Counted from the first letter of the stretch, positions 7,356 through 17,579 are shown. The stretch: DNA of 24,507 bases from an uncultured Collinsella sp. (GCA_902493835.1 CABURG010000010.1:1-24507), one strand, 5' to 3'. Notes: generated from the letters alone by a model not told the origin. Numbers and translations: made by a program.

Positions 7356-8018
7356 ATGGGCAACAACACAGCAGGTACCTCTGTGGTCGATGCCGTCCCC
7401 GCATCCGATAGCGCGGCAAAGCGCCTGACGGGCGACGAACGCCGTCGCGAGATCCTCGATGCCGTGCGCACCGTAAGCTCCGAGCTGGGCGTGTCCCACC
7501 TATCGGTATCGGCCGTGACCAAGCGAGCCGGCTGCACGCGTTCATTGTTCTACCACTACTTCGCCGACATGGACGCCGCCGTCACCGCCGTCATGGACGA
7601 GGCAATCGACGGTTTTATCTCCGAGCTTGAGCAGTGGAATGCCAACCGCACCGTCGGCGATATCGAGGGCGCGCTCGACACCGTCGCCCCGCTCTTTAAG
7701 CGCCTGGTCGCCAGCGGCCACGAACTGCCGCACACTCTGACCTCCAACAGCGGCGCGCTCTACGGCGGCTTTTTGCACAACGTGGTCCAGCGTGTTGCGC
7801 AGTATATCTGCGACACCACCGTGGTGGATTTTGTCGCCCACCACGAGCTGCGCATCGACCATGTCTACGAAACGTTCTACACCCTCATCATGGGGTTGTT
7901 GATGTATATCCGCACGCACCCCGATGTGCCCGACGAGACGGTCAAGGAAATCATCGCCTCGACGCTCCACATCGAGGGCTATACCGCCAAGTATCCGGAG
8001 CGCAAGCCCCAGAACTGA
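7356..8018 (+). CDS. TetR/AcrR-family transcriptional regulator
   Basis: This 220-residue protein has a TetR-type N-terminal DNA-binding domain at about residues 26-75: RRREILDAVRTVSSELGVSH, then VSAVTKRAGCTRSLFYHYFADMD, the typical helix-turn-helix ending in the (L)FYHYF(.)(.)K-like stretch. The helical C-terminal ligand and dimerisation domain (80-205) is not recognisable as a known subclass. A 20-residue tail precedes the HTH. It is divergent from the flavoprotein gene across 189 bases holding two inverted repeats, and 63 bases upstream of a membrane protein gene on its own strand. It probably represses both units in response to an unidentified small molecule. The start has AAAGGCGG about 6 bases upstream. 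Confidence 0.88.
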   Translation: MGNNTAGTSVVDAVPASDSAAKRLTGDERRREILDAVRTVSSELGVSHLSVSAVTKRAGCTRSLFYHYFADMDAAVTAVMDEAIDGFISELEQWNANRTVGDIEGALDTVAPLFKRLVASGHELPHTLTSNSGALYGGFLHNVVQRVAQYICDTTVVDFVAHHELRIDHVYETFYTLIMGLLMYIRTHPDVPDETVKEIIASTLHIEGYTAKYPERKPQN

Positions 8019-8035
8019 CGACATTTGGCCAAACT

Positions 8036-8063
8036 GCCCGCGATCAGAAGAGGGGCCGCGGGC
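8036..8063 (+). repeat. Intercistronic hairpin between tetR and the membrane protein gene
   Basis: GCCCGCG (8036-8042) and CGCGGGC (8057-8063) form a 7-bp GC-only stem with a 14-base loop, just before the ribosome binding site of the downstream gene. No T-run follows, so it is more likely an mRNA structure than a terminator. Confidence 0.4.
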
Positions 8064-8081
8064 GTGTGAAAGGAGAGCAGC

Positions 8082-9089
8082 ATGCTGTTCGATGTTTGGG
8101 GTAGCGATACCCTTATCCACTGGGCCGGCTGGGCCATGGTCTTTATTGGCCTCATCGTGCTCAACGAGGTCGGCCGCCGCACCAAGCTGGGCGCGGCAAT
8201 CATCTTTGGCGTGGCTCCGCTGGCCATGACCATCTACTGCGTCGCCATCGCCGTCGGTGTTTCGCAGGGTGCCGAGTGGGCGCTCACCAACCCCACCCAT
8301 GTGTACCAGAACAGCTGGTTCCACTACGCCAAGGTATACGCGGCGCTGGCCGGTTGCTGGGGCTTCATTGCCATTAAGTACCAGTGGGGCAAGATCGGCA
8401 AGGCGCATTGGTTCCGCGCATGGCCGTTTGTGATCGTCGCCATCAACATCATGATCGCCGTCGTGTCCGACTTTGAGAGCGCCTATCACTTCTTTGTCCT
8501 GGGCGAGTCCACCTGGGTCACCTCCGAAGGTGCCACGCAGCTGGCCGGCTGGAACAACGTGTTCAACGGCATCGCCGGTATCATCAACATCTTCTGCATG
8601 ACCGGTTGGTGGAGCGTCTACGCCTCCGAGGATCAGACCGACATGCTGTGGCCCGATATGACCTGGGTCTACATTATCGCCTACGATATCTGGAACTTCT
8701 GCTACACCTACAACTGCCTGCCCACCCACTCCTGGTTCTGCGGCTTTGCGCTGCTGCTGGCGCCCACCGTCGCCGCCTTTATCTGGAACAAGGGCGGCTG
8801 GATCCAGAACCGCGCCTTTACGCTGGCTATTTGGTGCATGTTTGCCCAGGTGTTCCCGTACTTCCAGGAGGAGTCCATCTTTGTGACCCACTCCACGCTC
8901 GACCCCGGCGCCGCTACCGCGGTCTCAATCGCCGCACTGGTCGCCAACGTCGCCGCGATCATCTACATCGCCTACCGCGCCAAGAAGCTCGGCCGCAATC
9001 CCTACAAGCAGGATGTCTTTGAGGGCACCAGCGATTGGGAGAAGGCCACCGCTCGCCGCGCCAAGGTTGATTACGCTCACGCCGAGTAA
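8082..9089 (+). CDS. Polytopic membrane protein, probably DUF5692 family
   Basis: This 335-residue protein is an integral membrane protein with about eight to ten hydrophobic segments, starting at residues 11-28 (IHWAGWAMVFIGLIVLNEV region), 36-58 and 83-100, and a charged cytoplasmic C-terminus (about 305-335). It is rich in Trp, Tyr, Phe and His in and near the segments, such as WPDMTWVYIIAYDIWNFCYTYNCLPTHSW at 190-220. From overall pattern it resembles the DUF5692 family of uncharacterised membrane proteins in gut Firmicutes and Coriobacteria; I am only moderately sure of the family. AGGAGA lies 6 bases before the ATG. It follows tetR on the same strand and is closed by a strong terminator. 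A role as transporter or membrane partner of the neighbouring flavoprotein is inference. Confidence 0.7.
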   Translation: MLFDVWGSDTLIHWAGWAMVFIGLIVLNEVGRRTKLGAAIIFGVAPLAMTIYCVAIAVGVSQGAEWALTNPTHVYQNSWFHYAKVYAALAGCWGFIAIKYQWGKIGKAHWFRAWPFVIVAINIMIAVVSDFESAYHFFVLGESTWVTSEGATQLAGWNNVFNGIAGIINIFCMTGWWSVYASEDQTDMLWPDMTWVYIIAYDIWNFCYTYNCLPTHSWFCGFALLLAPTVAAFIWNKGGWIQNRAFTLAIWCMFAQVFPYFQEESIFVTHSTLDPGAATAVSIAALVANVAAIIYIAYRAKKLGRNPYKQDVFEGTSDWEKATARRAKVDYAHAE

Positions 9090-9158
9090 CATGTTGGTCG
9101 CTGTTGGCGCTTGGGCATAGGCCCGCCCGCCAGGATTTTCAATCCAATGTCTCGCAGA

Positions 9159-9197
9159 GCCCCCGGAAAGCGTTTCACTCGCTTTCCGGGGGCTTTT
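9159..9197 (+). terminator. Intrinsic terminator after the tetR-membrane protein unit
   Basis: A perfect 14-bp stem, GCCCCCGGAAAGCG (9159-9172) with CGCTTTCCGGGGGC (9180-9193), has a 7-base loop and is followed by TTTT on the plus strand. It lies 70 bases after the membrane protein stop codon. Confidence 0.92.
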
Positions 9198-9325
9198 GTC
9201 GTTGCGTCTTATTCATCTATTCAAAAACATGCGCATATATAAAATCGGATTTCAAATCATACGGCGGCTCTATGGGGTCCCGTTTTTGGGTACAGTGTTG
9301 TCCCGATATTGAGCTTGGGGGATAT

Positions 9326-10822
9326 ATGAAAGATGAGACGATGGGTCAAGAGGATGCGGCCCAAGATGCAGAAGCTTGCGCTGAGGCCTTGGAGAGCTTA
9401 GACCGGATTTCACTCGATGAGATTGCGTTTGACGATTCGGGCGTTGATGTGCAGGATGAGCCGGAAGCCGAGGCGCAGTCCGATGATCAGGATGCAGACG
9501 ACGTCGAGCCTGCCGAAGATGAGGCAGATCACGAAGACACCGAAAGCGAGGCCGGCAACCAGCCCGAATCCGACACAGGCGAGGAAACCGTCCTGCTCGA
9601 CAGCTTACCGGCCGAGGATTCGCTGACCCGCGAGCTTCCTGGCCTGGGTTCCGCACCAGCCGTGGACGAGACCATCGCCATGGGCGATATTCCCCTGCCG
9701 TCCGTTCCCTCGGCACGCGAGGCCGAGGTTCGCCATCGCAAGATGTCGCCCAAGCGCCGCAATCTGATGGTCGCCGGTGTCGTGGCCGTCGCGCTCGTCG
9801 TCGGCGGTGCAGGCTATGCTGCCTGGAACGGATATCAGCAAGAGCAGGCTGCCGCTGTCGCCGCCAATGCCCACACGATGATGTCAGTGCAGATTGGCGT
9901 GCATGCCGCGGGCCTCGACTGTTCCACTGGCTCCAAGATTCCCGTACAGGTGAGCGGTCAGGATTCTGACGGCTCCTCCGTGAGCGAAACGCTCTATGTT
10001 GACGAGCACGGCCGCGGCATCAAACTGCTGCCTGGCGATTACACGCTCTCCATCGCTGCCTCCCCCATCGCGGCCGACGGCACCATCTATACCGTCCCGA
10101 CCACCAAGACGCAGGTCACCGTTAAGAGCGATGGACAGGATTTAAGTGCCCAGGCTACCTTTAAGCTCAAGGTGCCTTCGGCCGACGCGGTGACTGACGA
10201 CCAGATCGATGCCGCCGCCAAATATGCCGAGGAGGGAGGCGCGAGCTCCGCCGCCACCGCCAAGGTGCTCCAGCAGGCGGCAACCGCGCGGCGCGACGCC
10301 GCCGTCAATGCCGTGAGCGCGCAAAAGGCACAGGTGGCCCGTGATGCCGACGCCCGTCACAAGGCAACCGACCTTTACCAGCTCGATATCCCCGTCGAGT
10401 GGTACGGCAAGGTCGAGACTTGGCAGAATGGCAGCACGCTATGCATCTATCTTGCCGGCGACAGCAATACGCCGATCGTGACGCTCGTCGCGGTGCGCGA
10501 GGGCGAGAGCTTTACGCCCGATGAGGGCGATACGGTTTTGGGTGCGGCCAATCTAGGCAACGGTTATACCGTCTACGCCAGCGGCCCCGTCTATCCGTAC
10601 GTGGTGCCCCAGACCATCAACGGACGGACGCAGAATCCCGTGTCAACCTACCCCATGGACACGGCCATTGAGCTTGTCGAGCTGACGACCGGCAACCGCT
10701 ATACGTATAGCCAGATCAAGAACGACCTGGTTGGCAAAGACGGCAACGCAGACGCCGCGACCAAACTCGAGACCGACTACCTCGCGCAGATCCTGCTGCC
10801 GAGCATCAAAGCTCAGGACTAG
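9326..10822 (+). CDS. Membrane-anchored protein with long acidic N-terminal region, unknown function
   Basis: I do not recognise this 498-residue protein. Residues 1-130 are strongly acidic, low complexity and rich in Glu, Asp, Ala and Gln. A basic patch RHRKMSPKRR (136-145) precedes one transmembrane helix (about 147-166), so the N-terminus should be cytoplasmic and the remaining 330 residues outside. The outer part has a beta-rich stretch (about 185-285), an Ala-rich helical segment (about 295-350), and a second compact domain to the end (from DLYQLDIPVEWYG). The layout is seen in actinobacterial surface proteins that sense or bind at the envelope. The ATG at 9326 has GGGGG about 6 bases upstream; in-frame codons further upstream cross the preceding terminator. 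It stands alone, convergent with the ATPase gene. Confidence 0.75.
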   Translation: MKDETMGQEDAAQDAEACAEALESLDRISLDEIAFDDSGVDVQDEPEAEAQSDDQDADDVEPAEDEADHEDTESEAGNQPESDTGEETVLLDSLPAEDSLTRELPGLGSAPAVDETIAMGDIPLPSVPSAREAEVRHRKMSPKRRNLMVAGVVAVALVVGGAGYAAWNGYQQEQAAAVAANAHTMMSVQIGVHAAGLDCSTGSKIPVQVSGQDSDGSSVSETLYVDEHGRGIKLLPGDYTLSIAASPIAADGTIYTVPTTKTQVTVKSDGQDLSAQATFKLKVPSADAVTDDQIDAAAKYAEEGGASSAATAKVLQQAATARRDAAVNAVSAQKAQVARDADARHKATDLYQLDIPVEWYGKVETWQNGSTLCIYLAGDSNTPIVTLVAVREGESFTPDEGDTVLGAANLGNGYTVYASGPVYPYVVPQTINGRTQNPVSTYPMDTAIELVELTTGNRYTYSQIKNDLVGKDGNADAATKLETDYLAQILLPSIKAQD

Positions 10823-10895
10823 CCTGGCGCAGCAAGGTGCTCCCCAACCGTGATGAAGGAGCCAGGAGGTCCTGACCCCACAGGTCCATAGATGA

Positions 10896-12248
10896 TTAGG
10901 CAAGGAGCCACTTCCATGCGGGCATTACGTGGACCACACCGTGCTCGCATGGAATATCGGTCTGTTCATCCATGGTAACGATTGCCGACTCGCCAAGATC
11001 GAACTGGGCCATCGAGGCATCAAGCGCGGCAATTTCGCGCTCGCGCGTTTTCTCACTTGCCATATCCGTACTCACCTGAATCAGGCTATAAGCCCGCATG
11101 AGAAGCGCGTCCCCAGCCACAAAGTCCACCTCATGGCTTTTGCTCTTCTCTTTGATTAGCAGGCGGCAGACCGAGCCGGTCCTCACCGCGGGAGTCCTTC
11201 TTCTTAGCGCATTGAACACTGCGGTCTCGAGCCTCTGGCCCTGGTCCAATGCCGATGCGGGAGAGAATGCTCCAAACATCGCAGGGTCGACAGCGTAGAC
11301 CTTAGATGCAGACCGCATGTTATTTGCCAGTGAACGCGTGAACTCCGGCACAGAAAATAACAGGTAGGCGTCCTCATAATACTCAAGTAAATCGCTGAGC
11401 GAATTACGACTGACGGGTATCTGTCTGCTCTTGAACTCGTTGTACACTTTGTTCACTGACAGCTCTCGTCCCGAAGATGCCATACACCGCGTCAAGAACA
11501 GCGACGCCAGGCGAGGGTTCTTGACGTCGTAACGTTCAACGACGTCCATGGCGACCGTTCGCGAAGCATATTCCTGTAGCAGCTGAATCGCGTCTGCGGG
11601 CGTCTGCTCAAGCGTCGCGATGAATCCCCCTCGTTCAAGATATCCGATCAGATGATGTCGAAGCAGCGCTGCATCGCTTGGGGAAAAGGTCGCATCTGGC
11701 TCGAAAACGCTCCCCGTCTTATACCGAACGTATTCCGAAAAACTCAACGGAAAAAGCTCCCGTATAAGAGAACGACCCCTGAACTCGCTCTTAAGTTCTG
11801 AGGACAGCATCTTAGAAGAAGATCCCGTCACATAGACGGTCGCTTTCTCCGTATCGACTACACGCCGCAGAAACGCACCCCATTCGGGAATTTCCTGGAT
11901 CTCGTCAAAGAAAATGTAAGAGCCCTCGGTTCGAGCAGCAGGATACAGCGCATAGAACGTGTCGAGCACGTCCGCCAGCAACGATGGCTCATACGGGCGC
12001 AAGCGCTCATCCTCAAAATTGAAGTAAAGCATCCGGTCAAGCTCGACGCCCCGGCTCTGAAGCCGCCGCATCTCCTGATACAGGCGATACGTCTTTCCAC
12101 AACGGCGGGCCCCCACAATCACATTTACGATGTTGTCGCGCTTTGGCTCCTGTGGGTTTCCTAGATCAAGGTCTCGCTCAAAGACCTGCGGAACCCCCTG
12201 CTGTTCAAAGTCCTTTATTTTCTGGGCGATCAAGTCGTTGAATGCCAT
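10896..12248 (-). CDS. AAA_14/DUF4143 family ATPase
   Basis: This 450-residue protein belongs to the widespread AAA_14-DUF4143 ATPases of unknown role. The ATPase part (about 38-165) has Walker A GARRCGKT (46-53), Walker B YIFFDE (111-116) and a sensor-like TGSSSKML (141-148). The C-terminal DUF4143 region (about 200-450) has a nuclease-like pattern, LE (340-341), HEVDF (372-376) and LIQVS (389-393), where the usual lysine of a PD-(D/E)XK site is replaced by serine, so cleavage activity is doubtful. GGAG lies 6-7 bases before the ATG. Codons look less GC-rich than in neighbouring housekeeping genes, and the gene is a lone unit with its own palindromic promoter, which fits an acquired accessory gene. 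Confidence 0.87.
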   Translation of the reverse strand: MAFNDLIAQKIKDFEQQGVPQVFERDLDLGNPQEPKRDNIVNVIVGARRCGKTYRLYQEMRRLQSRGVELDRMLYFNFEDERLRPYEPSLLADVLDTFYALYPAARTEGSYIFFDEIQEIPEWGAFLRRVVDTEKATVYVTGSSSKMLSSELKSEFRGRSLIRELFPLSFSEYVRYKTGSVFEPDATFSPSDAALLRHHLIGYLERGGFIATLEQTPADAIQLLQEYASRTVAMDVVERYDVKNPRLASLFLTRCMASSGRELSVNKVYNEFKSRQIPVSRNSLSDLLEYYEDAYLLFSVPEFTRSLANNMRSASKVYAVDPAMFGAFSPASALDQGQRLETAVFNALRRRTPAVRTGSVCRLLIKEKSKSHEVDFVAGDALLMRAYSLIQVSTDMASEKTREREIAALDASMAQFDLGESAIVTMDEQTDIPCEHGVVHVMPAWKWLLA

Positions 12249-12256
12249 GATTCTCC

Positions 12257-12316
12257 AATCTTGCTCTCTAGCTAATCAAAATTATAGCGATTCTTGATTA
12301 ATTAGAGAGCAAGATT
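12257..12316 (-). promoter_or_regulatory. Large inverted repeat around the promoter of the AAA ATPase
   Basis: Two 23-base arms (12257-12279 and 12294-12316) are reverse complements at 21 of 23 positions and enclose a 14-base spacer. The spacer holds a perfect minus-strand -10 box TATAAT (12286-12281). The inner arm abuts the GGAG ribosome binding site, 8 bases before the start codon. A further TTGATTAA (12324-12331) repeats part of the arm. This could be an operator for autoregulation or a strong 5' mRNA hairpin. Confidence 0.75.
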
Positions 12317-12568
12317 ATGTCTAACTTGATTAACACTTAAGCAAGTTTTTTCACTATTACTGCTCGAAGGATTCCGAGTGGCTGAGAGGACAACCAAGCT
12401 CGAATGCGACTCCCTGGACAGTCGATTTGGGACGGGACTTTTTGACTACCCTCCCCCTGTAGAAAAATCCCTAACGCAGTTGCGGTGAAATAGGGACTGT
12501 TTTTGCTGGTCAAACCGCAAAACAATCCCTATTTCACCGCAACTTATTGGTGGCCTTTTGGGTGGCAC
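12317..12568. other. Gene-free stretch rich in palindromes
   Basis: No credible gene lies here. It holds the large palindrome 12478-12544, a small hairpin near 12441-12466 (CTAC/GTAG arms flanked by T5 and A5), and several GGGAC-containing stretches (for example GGGACGGGACTTTTTGAC near 12428). The open frames across it are translations of the repeat. Confidence 0.6.
12478..12544. repeat. Palindrome with 26-base arms (REP-like, family 3)
   Basis: Arms 12478-12503 and 12519-12544 pair at 25 of 26 positions, with a 15-base loop. Each arm contains TTGCGGTGAAATAGGGA or its complement. The right arm is repeated at 129-145 beside the IS end. No T-run follows in either direction, so this is a repeat element and not a plain terminator. 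The GGGAC core at the inner part of the arm is shared with other palindromes in the window. Confidence 0.8.
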
Positions 12569-12742
12569 TCAGCGCCAGGGGTCGGCTTCGAACAGCGGCT
12601 CGCGCTCGGGGCGGCGATCGCTGTAGGGATCGTAGCCGTCATCGTCCTCGTTCTCGGCACGGATGTAGGGGTCGCGCGGCTTGGGCGCCGGTTTGGACGT
12701 GGGCTTGGGCGCCGGCGCACTTGTCTTGATCTCGTCTTTCAT
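12569..12742 (-). CDS. Small Pro/Lys-rich acidic-tail protein, unknown
   Basis: This 57-residue frame starts at ATG 12742 with AAGGAG about 8 bases upstream, which is a good ribosome binding site. The product has an N-terminal part of alternating Lys, Pro and Ala (APAPKPTSKPAPKPRDP), then an acidic stretch ENEDDDGYDPYSD and a charged end. It has no membrane segment and is probably disordered. It lies downstream of clpB, after a terminator, and may be read by leaky transcription. I do not recognise a family; the case for a real gene rests on the ribosome binding site and biased composition. Confidence 0.5.
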   Translation of the reverse strand: MKDEIKTSAPAPKPTSKPAPKPRDPYIRAENEDDDGYDPYSDRRPEREPLFEADPWR

Positions 12743-12793
12743 CTGCATATCTCCTTGCCATGTACTCATGCTCAACATCAACGATTGTCGCAC

Positions 12794-12831
12794 GAAAAAG
12801 GGCGGCGGACCCAATTGGATCCGCCGCCCTT
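12794..12831 (-). terminator. Intrinsic terminator after clpB
   Basis: AAGGGCGGCGGA (12798-12809) pairs perfectly with TCCGCCGCCCTT (12820-12831), loop of 10 bases. On the minus strand the stem is followed by TTTTT. It lies 46 bases after the clpB stop codon and before the small 57-residue frame. Confidence 0.88.
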
Positions 12832-12849
12832 GGCATTTAGAGACGGCTG

Positions 12850-12876
12850 GTAGATTTTAAGGCATGTCCCAAAAAT

Positions 12877-12880
<4 letters not shown>
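12850..12880. repeat. Hairpin overlapping the clpB stop codon
   Basis: GTAGATTTT (12850-12858) and AAAATCTAC (12872-12880) form a 9-bp stem. The minus-strand loop contains GGGACATGCC, close to the GGGACAGGCAC loop of the 35-bp repeats near 16 kb. The clpB stop codon TAG is inside the stem, so the repeat has supplied or replaced the 3' end of the gene. Confidence 0.6.
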
Positions 12881-15504
<2,624 letters not shown>

Positions 15505-15633
15505 GGAATCACCTCTCTTGGGGCGGCCGCCCTACGGGGCGGCTTCACGTTGTTCGAGAAGTATTGTTGCCAGCTTTGTACGATCTTATACACAAATCTA
15601 AGTCTCTATATATAAGATTTTCTGAGTGATTAA
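15505..15633 (-). promoter_or_regulatory. Upstream region of clpB
   Basis: This stretch holds the 12-bp palindrome GGGCGGCCGCCC (15521-15532) just upstream of the ribosome binding site and, further up, an AT-rich section with TATATATA (about 15607-15614) that could supply a minus-strand -10 box. No -35 hexamer or known heat-shock operator stands out. Confidence 0.35.
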
Positions 15634-15942
15634 GAGATAGGGGCAGGCACGCTCACCCACTGCGGCCTCGTCCCCTAACTATCTCAATCTGTAACATCTA
15701 GCGGCTGTTTATGGCTCTAGATGTTACAGATCGAGACGAAATGACCAGCGGCACCCGTTTGTCTCAATCTGTAACATCTACTCGGCAAATAGAGCTCTAC
15801 CTGTTACAGATTGAGACAAACAGAAGACACCCGGATCAAAAATCTAGATCTGTAACACTAGGCCCACTTTTAGCGGCCAAGATGTTACAAATCGAGACAG
15901 GCCGAAAACCACCACAAAGAGGACAGGCACCTTTGTGGTGGT
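15634..15942. repeat. Repeat array 1: GGGGCAGGCAC palindrome, three GTAACA hairpins, one 35-bp hairpin
   Basis: Between clpB and the next gene there are five consecutive palindromes and no gene. First, GAGATAGGGG (15634-15643) pairs with the region to 15685. Then three hairpins share an arm of the type TCTCAATCTGTAACATCT: 15682-15736 (19-bp arms, one mismatch), 15758-15820 (perfect 19-bp arms) and 15843-15897 (weaker). Last is the 35-bp hairpin 15908-15942 (ACCACCACAAAG arms), 8 bases from the stop codon of the next gene. The block 15681-15821 recurs at 17635-17775. Confidence 0.85.
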
Positions 15943-15950
15943 CGCGGTCT

Positions 15951-16622
15951 CTACTCCTTCGCCGAACCCGTACTTCCCGATTCGACGGTCCAGGGCATCT
16001 CATCCTCGAACAGCCATGTACGGGCAGACCCACTATCGCGTGCAGTCTGCGGGTCAGGCAAGCAGGTCTGTTTATAGGCATCTTGGATACACTGACCCAT
16101 AAAATCGTTGAGCTCGGTCTGGTCGCCCTCCATGACATAGGCGACATCGCCGTCCATGATGTAGATGCCCGGACCCTCATTGCCCTCGTAGCCCGGATCG
16201 TACGAGACATCACATAACTTTGCGCCGCTTGCAGTGTCCAGCTCGATGGAAGAGTGGCATCCGCCAACCATGTCGTTCGCTTTTGCCCGATAGGACGCAT
16301 ATCCGTACCAACGCTTAAATGTTTTGCCCTTGAGTAGCTCGGACGCCCTATCGATCAGGCTTGTATCCGTGGTATAGCGCATGGCCCCAAGCTGAATACG
16401 CGGATAATTGCTAATACCCAGCACAGCCGGCTGCTCATCAAAATCAACGGTAATGGTCTCGGGCTTGTCGTCGCCGGTCAGAAGTTCGACAGATTGAGTC
16501 ACAGGCTTGACCACCGGCTCCGTCACCGCAGCAGGTAGAAATGCCATACCGACGGCGCCCGCGCCAACCACAGCGATCGCAAGCGCCAAGACAATCAATC
16601 CAATACGGGCAGAACGGCTCAC
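15951..16622 (-). CDS. Predicted membrane-anchored or secreted protein, unknown function
   Basis: I do not recognise this 223-residue protein. From the chosen start it reads MSRSARIG and then one hydrophobic segment (about residues 8-32), a signal anchor or uncleaved signal peptide, so the remaining 190 residues should be outside the cytoplasm. The outer part has four cysteines (two CH/LC-type near 130-145, CIQ and TCLP near 185-195) that could form disulfides, and acidic stretches around GPGIYIMDGDVAYVMEGDQTEL. The GTG start at 16622 has GGGGTG about 8 bases upstream; in-frame GTG codons at 16637 and 16661 are possible. It is divergent from another unknown membrane-anchored gene and both sit inside a repeat island. 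Confidence 0.65.
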   Translation of the reverse strand: MSRSARIGLIVLALAIAVVGAGAVGMAFLPAAVTEPVVKPVTQSVELLTGDDKPETITVDFDEQPAVLGISNYPRIQLGAMRYTTDTSLIDRASELLKGKTFKRWYGYASYRAKANDMVGGCHSSIELDTASGAKLCDVSYDPGYEGNEGPGIYIMDGDVAYVMEGDQTELNDFMGQCIQDAYKQTCLPDPQTARDSGSARTWLFEDEMPWTVESGSTGSAKE

Positions 16623-16711
16623 GGCAAAACACCCCACAATGCAAACCTTCGCCACCTGCACTAATGATACCGCCAGCTAACACTATTACCAAAAGAAGCC
16701 GCGCGCTCCTC

Positions 16712-16746
16712 ACCACCACAAAGGGGACAGGCACCTTTGTGGTGGT
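16712..16746. repeat. 35-bp hairpin (family 1), copy 2
   Basis: Perfect 12-bp arms ACCACCACAAAG (16712-16723) and CTTTGTGGTGGT (16735-16746) enclose GGGACAGGCAC. The same arms and loop occur at 15908-15942, with one change in the loop. It lies in the space between the two divergent unknown genes, upstream of both, so it is not a terminator for either. Confidence 0.88.
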
Positions 16747-16856
16747 TTTCGACGCTAACGGTCGACCATCTCGCGCCATGAGATTAAACTTGAATTGTTC
16801 TCTGAACATATCCATTTCTGCCTATCCTCAACAGATCTTTGTCTCGAGGAGCGCAT

Positions 16857-17525
16857 ATGAAGCCGCCTCATTCCACCGGTCGCAACGTCATCGCCATTCT
16901 CGCCATACCCATCGTGATGCTCTTCCTTATCGTCATCACGCCCTTTTCTTTTGGTATCGCCTCGCCCTTCGATCTTTGCGGGATGATCGACGCCGGCTCG
17001 CGTGCCACCTCGCTCTCCTTTGTCTGCCGTGGCGTGTTCTACGAATATGCAATTCCCACCGGACTTTGGCAGTCCAAGTTACCGTTGCTCGGTCAGATCG
17101 ACGGATGCTCCCCCTATTTCTGCCTTGGACCTCAGGCGCTAAACTATCTAATCGACGACCAGCCACTCGACTCCATCGGCCTTGCCTACGACTACGCACC
17201 AAACACCGATGAGCGCCACATGAACCAAGTCCTCGACAAGATGCTTGGACAGTGCGGGCTCACCGAGGAGGCCGGTCGAACCATCTATAGCAACCAAAAA
17301 TTAAAGCGAACAGAACTCCGCCGTGTCGGAAAAATCAAAGGGCGAAACAGGGCCGCCTACTGGGATGCCTGGGCAACACGCGACAAGGGCGAATTCGGAC
17401 ACAGCACCTATATGGTCACCGTCTACACCAAAGACGGAATTAAGGACAATGTTGACGATTTCGCGTCATCCAAACTCGGCATCCCCAAAACAACCAAACC
17501 CGCCAGCCCAGATGAAATTCTGTAG
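16857..17525 (+). CDS. Predicted membrane-anchored protein, unknown function
   Basis: I do not recognise this 222-residue protein. A hydrophobic segment at about residues 13-36 (ViAILAIPIVMLFLIVITPF type) follows a short basic N-terminus, so it is probably a signal anchor with the rest outside. Cysteines at about 41, 57, 84 and 89 in the first half (DLCGMI, FVCRGV, DGCSPYFC) suggest disulfides; the C-terminal half is basic and ends in a Pro/Lys-rich tail. GAGGAG lies 5 bases before the ATG; a TTG 18 bases upstream in frame has no such site. It is not clearly homologous to the divergent neighbour. Base composition is slightly lower in GC than the housekeeping genes. Confidence 0.65.
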   Translation: MKPPHSTGRNVIAILAIPIVMLFLIVITPFSFGIASPFDLCGMIDAGSRATSLSFVCRGVFYEYAIPTGLWQSKLPLLGQIDGCSPYFCLGPQALNYLIDDQPLDSIGLAYDYAPNTDERHMNQVLDKMLGQCGLTEEAGRTIYSNQKLKRTELRRVGKIKGRNRAAYWDAWATRDKGEFGHSTYMVTVYTKDGIKDNVDDFASSKLGIPKTTKPASPDEIL

Positions 17526-17579
17526 AGACGCTCATTAGAATGTCGTTCAACGAGCACGGCAACATCGAGCTCGCCCCCC

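Noticed and set aside
7542..8891. Minus-strand open frame opposite tetR and the membrane protein
   Set aside because: It spans two convincing plus-strand genes with good ribosome binding sites and shows no domain of its own.
12337..12525. Small open frames across the palindrome, with NSPYFTAT-like translations
   Set aside because: The text is the translated repeat itself, seen also beside the IS end. It is not evidence of a protein.
15505..15633. HAIR (HspR) or CIRCE (HrcA) operator upstream of clpB
   Set aside because: No CTTGAGT-N7-ACTCAAG or TTAGCACTC-N9-GAGTGCTAA type repeat could be found by eye, even with a few mismatches.
15951..17525. The two divergent unknown genes as paralogues from a duplication
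   Set aside because: Apart from an N-terminal membrane segment and some cysteines, I see no aligned motifs between the two proteins.
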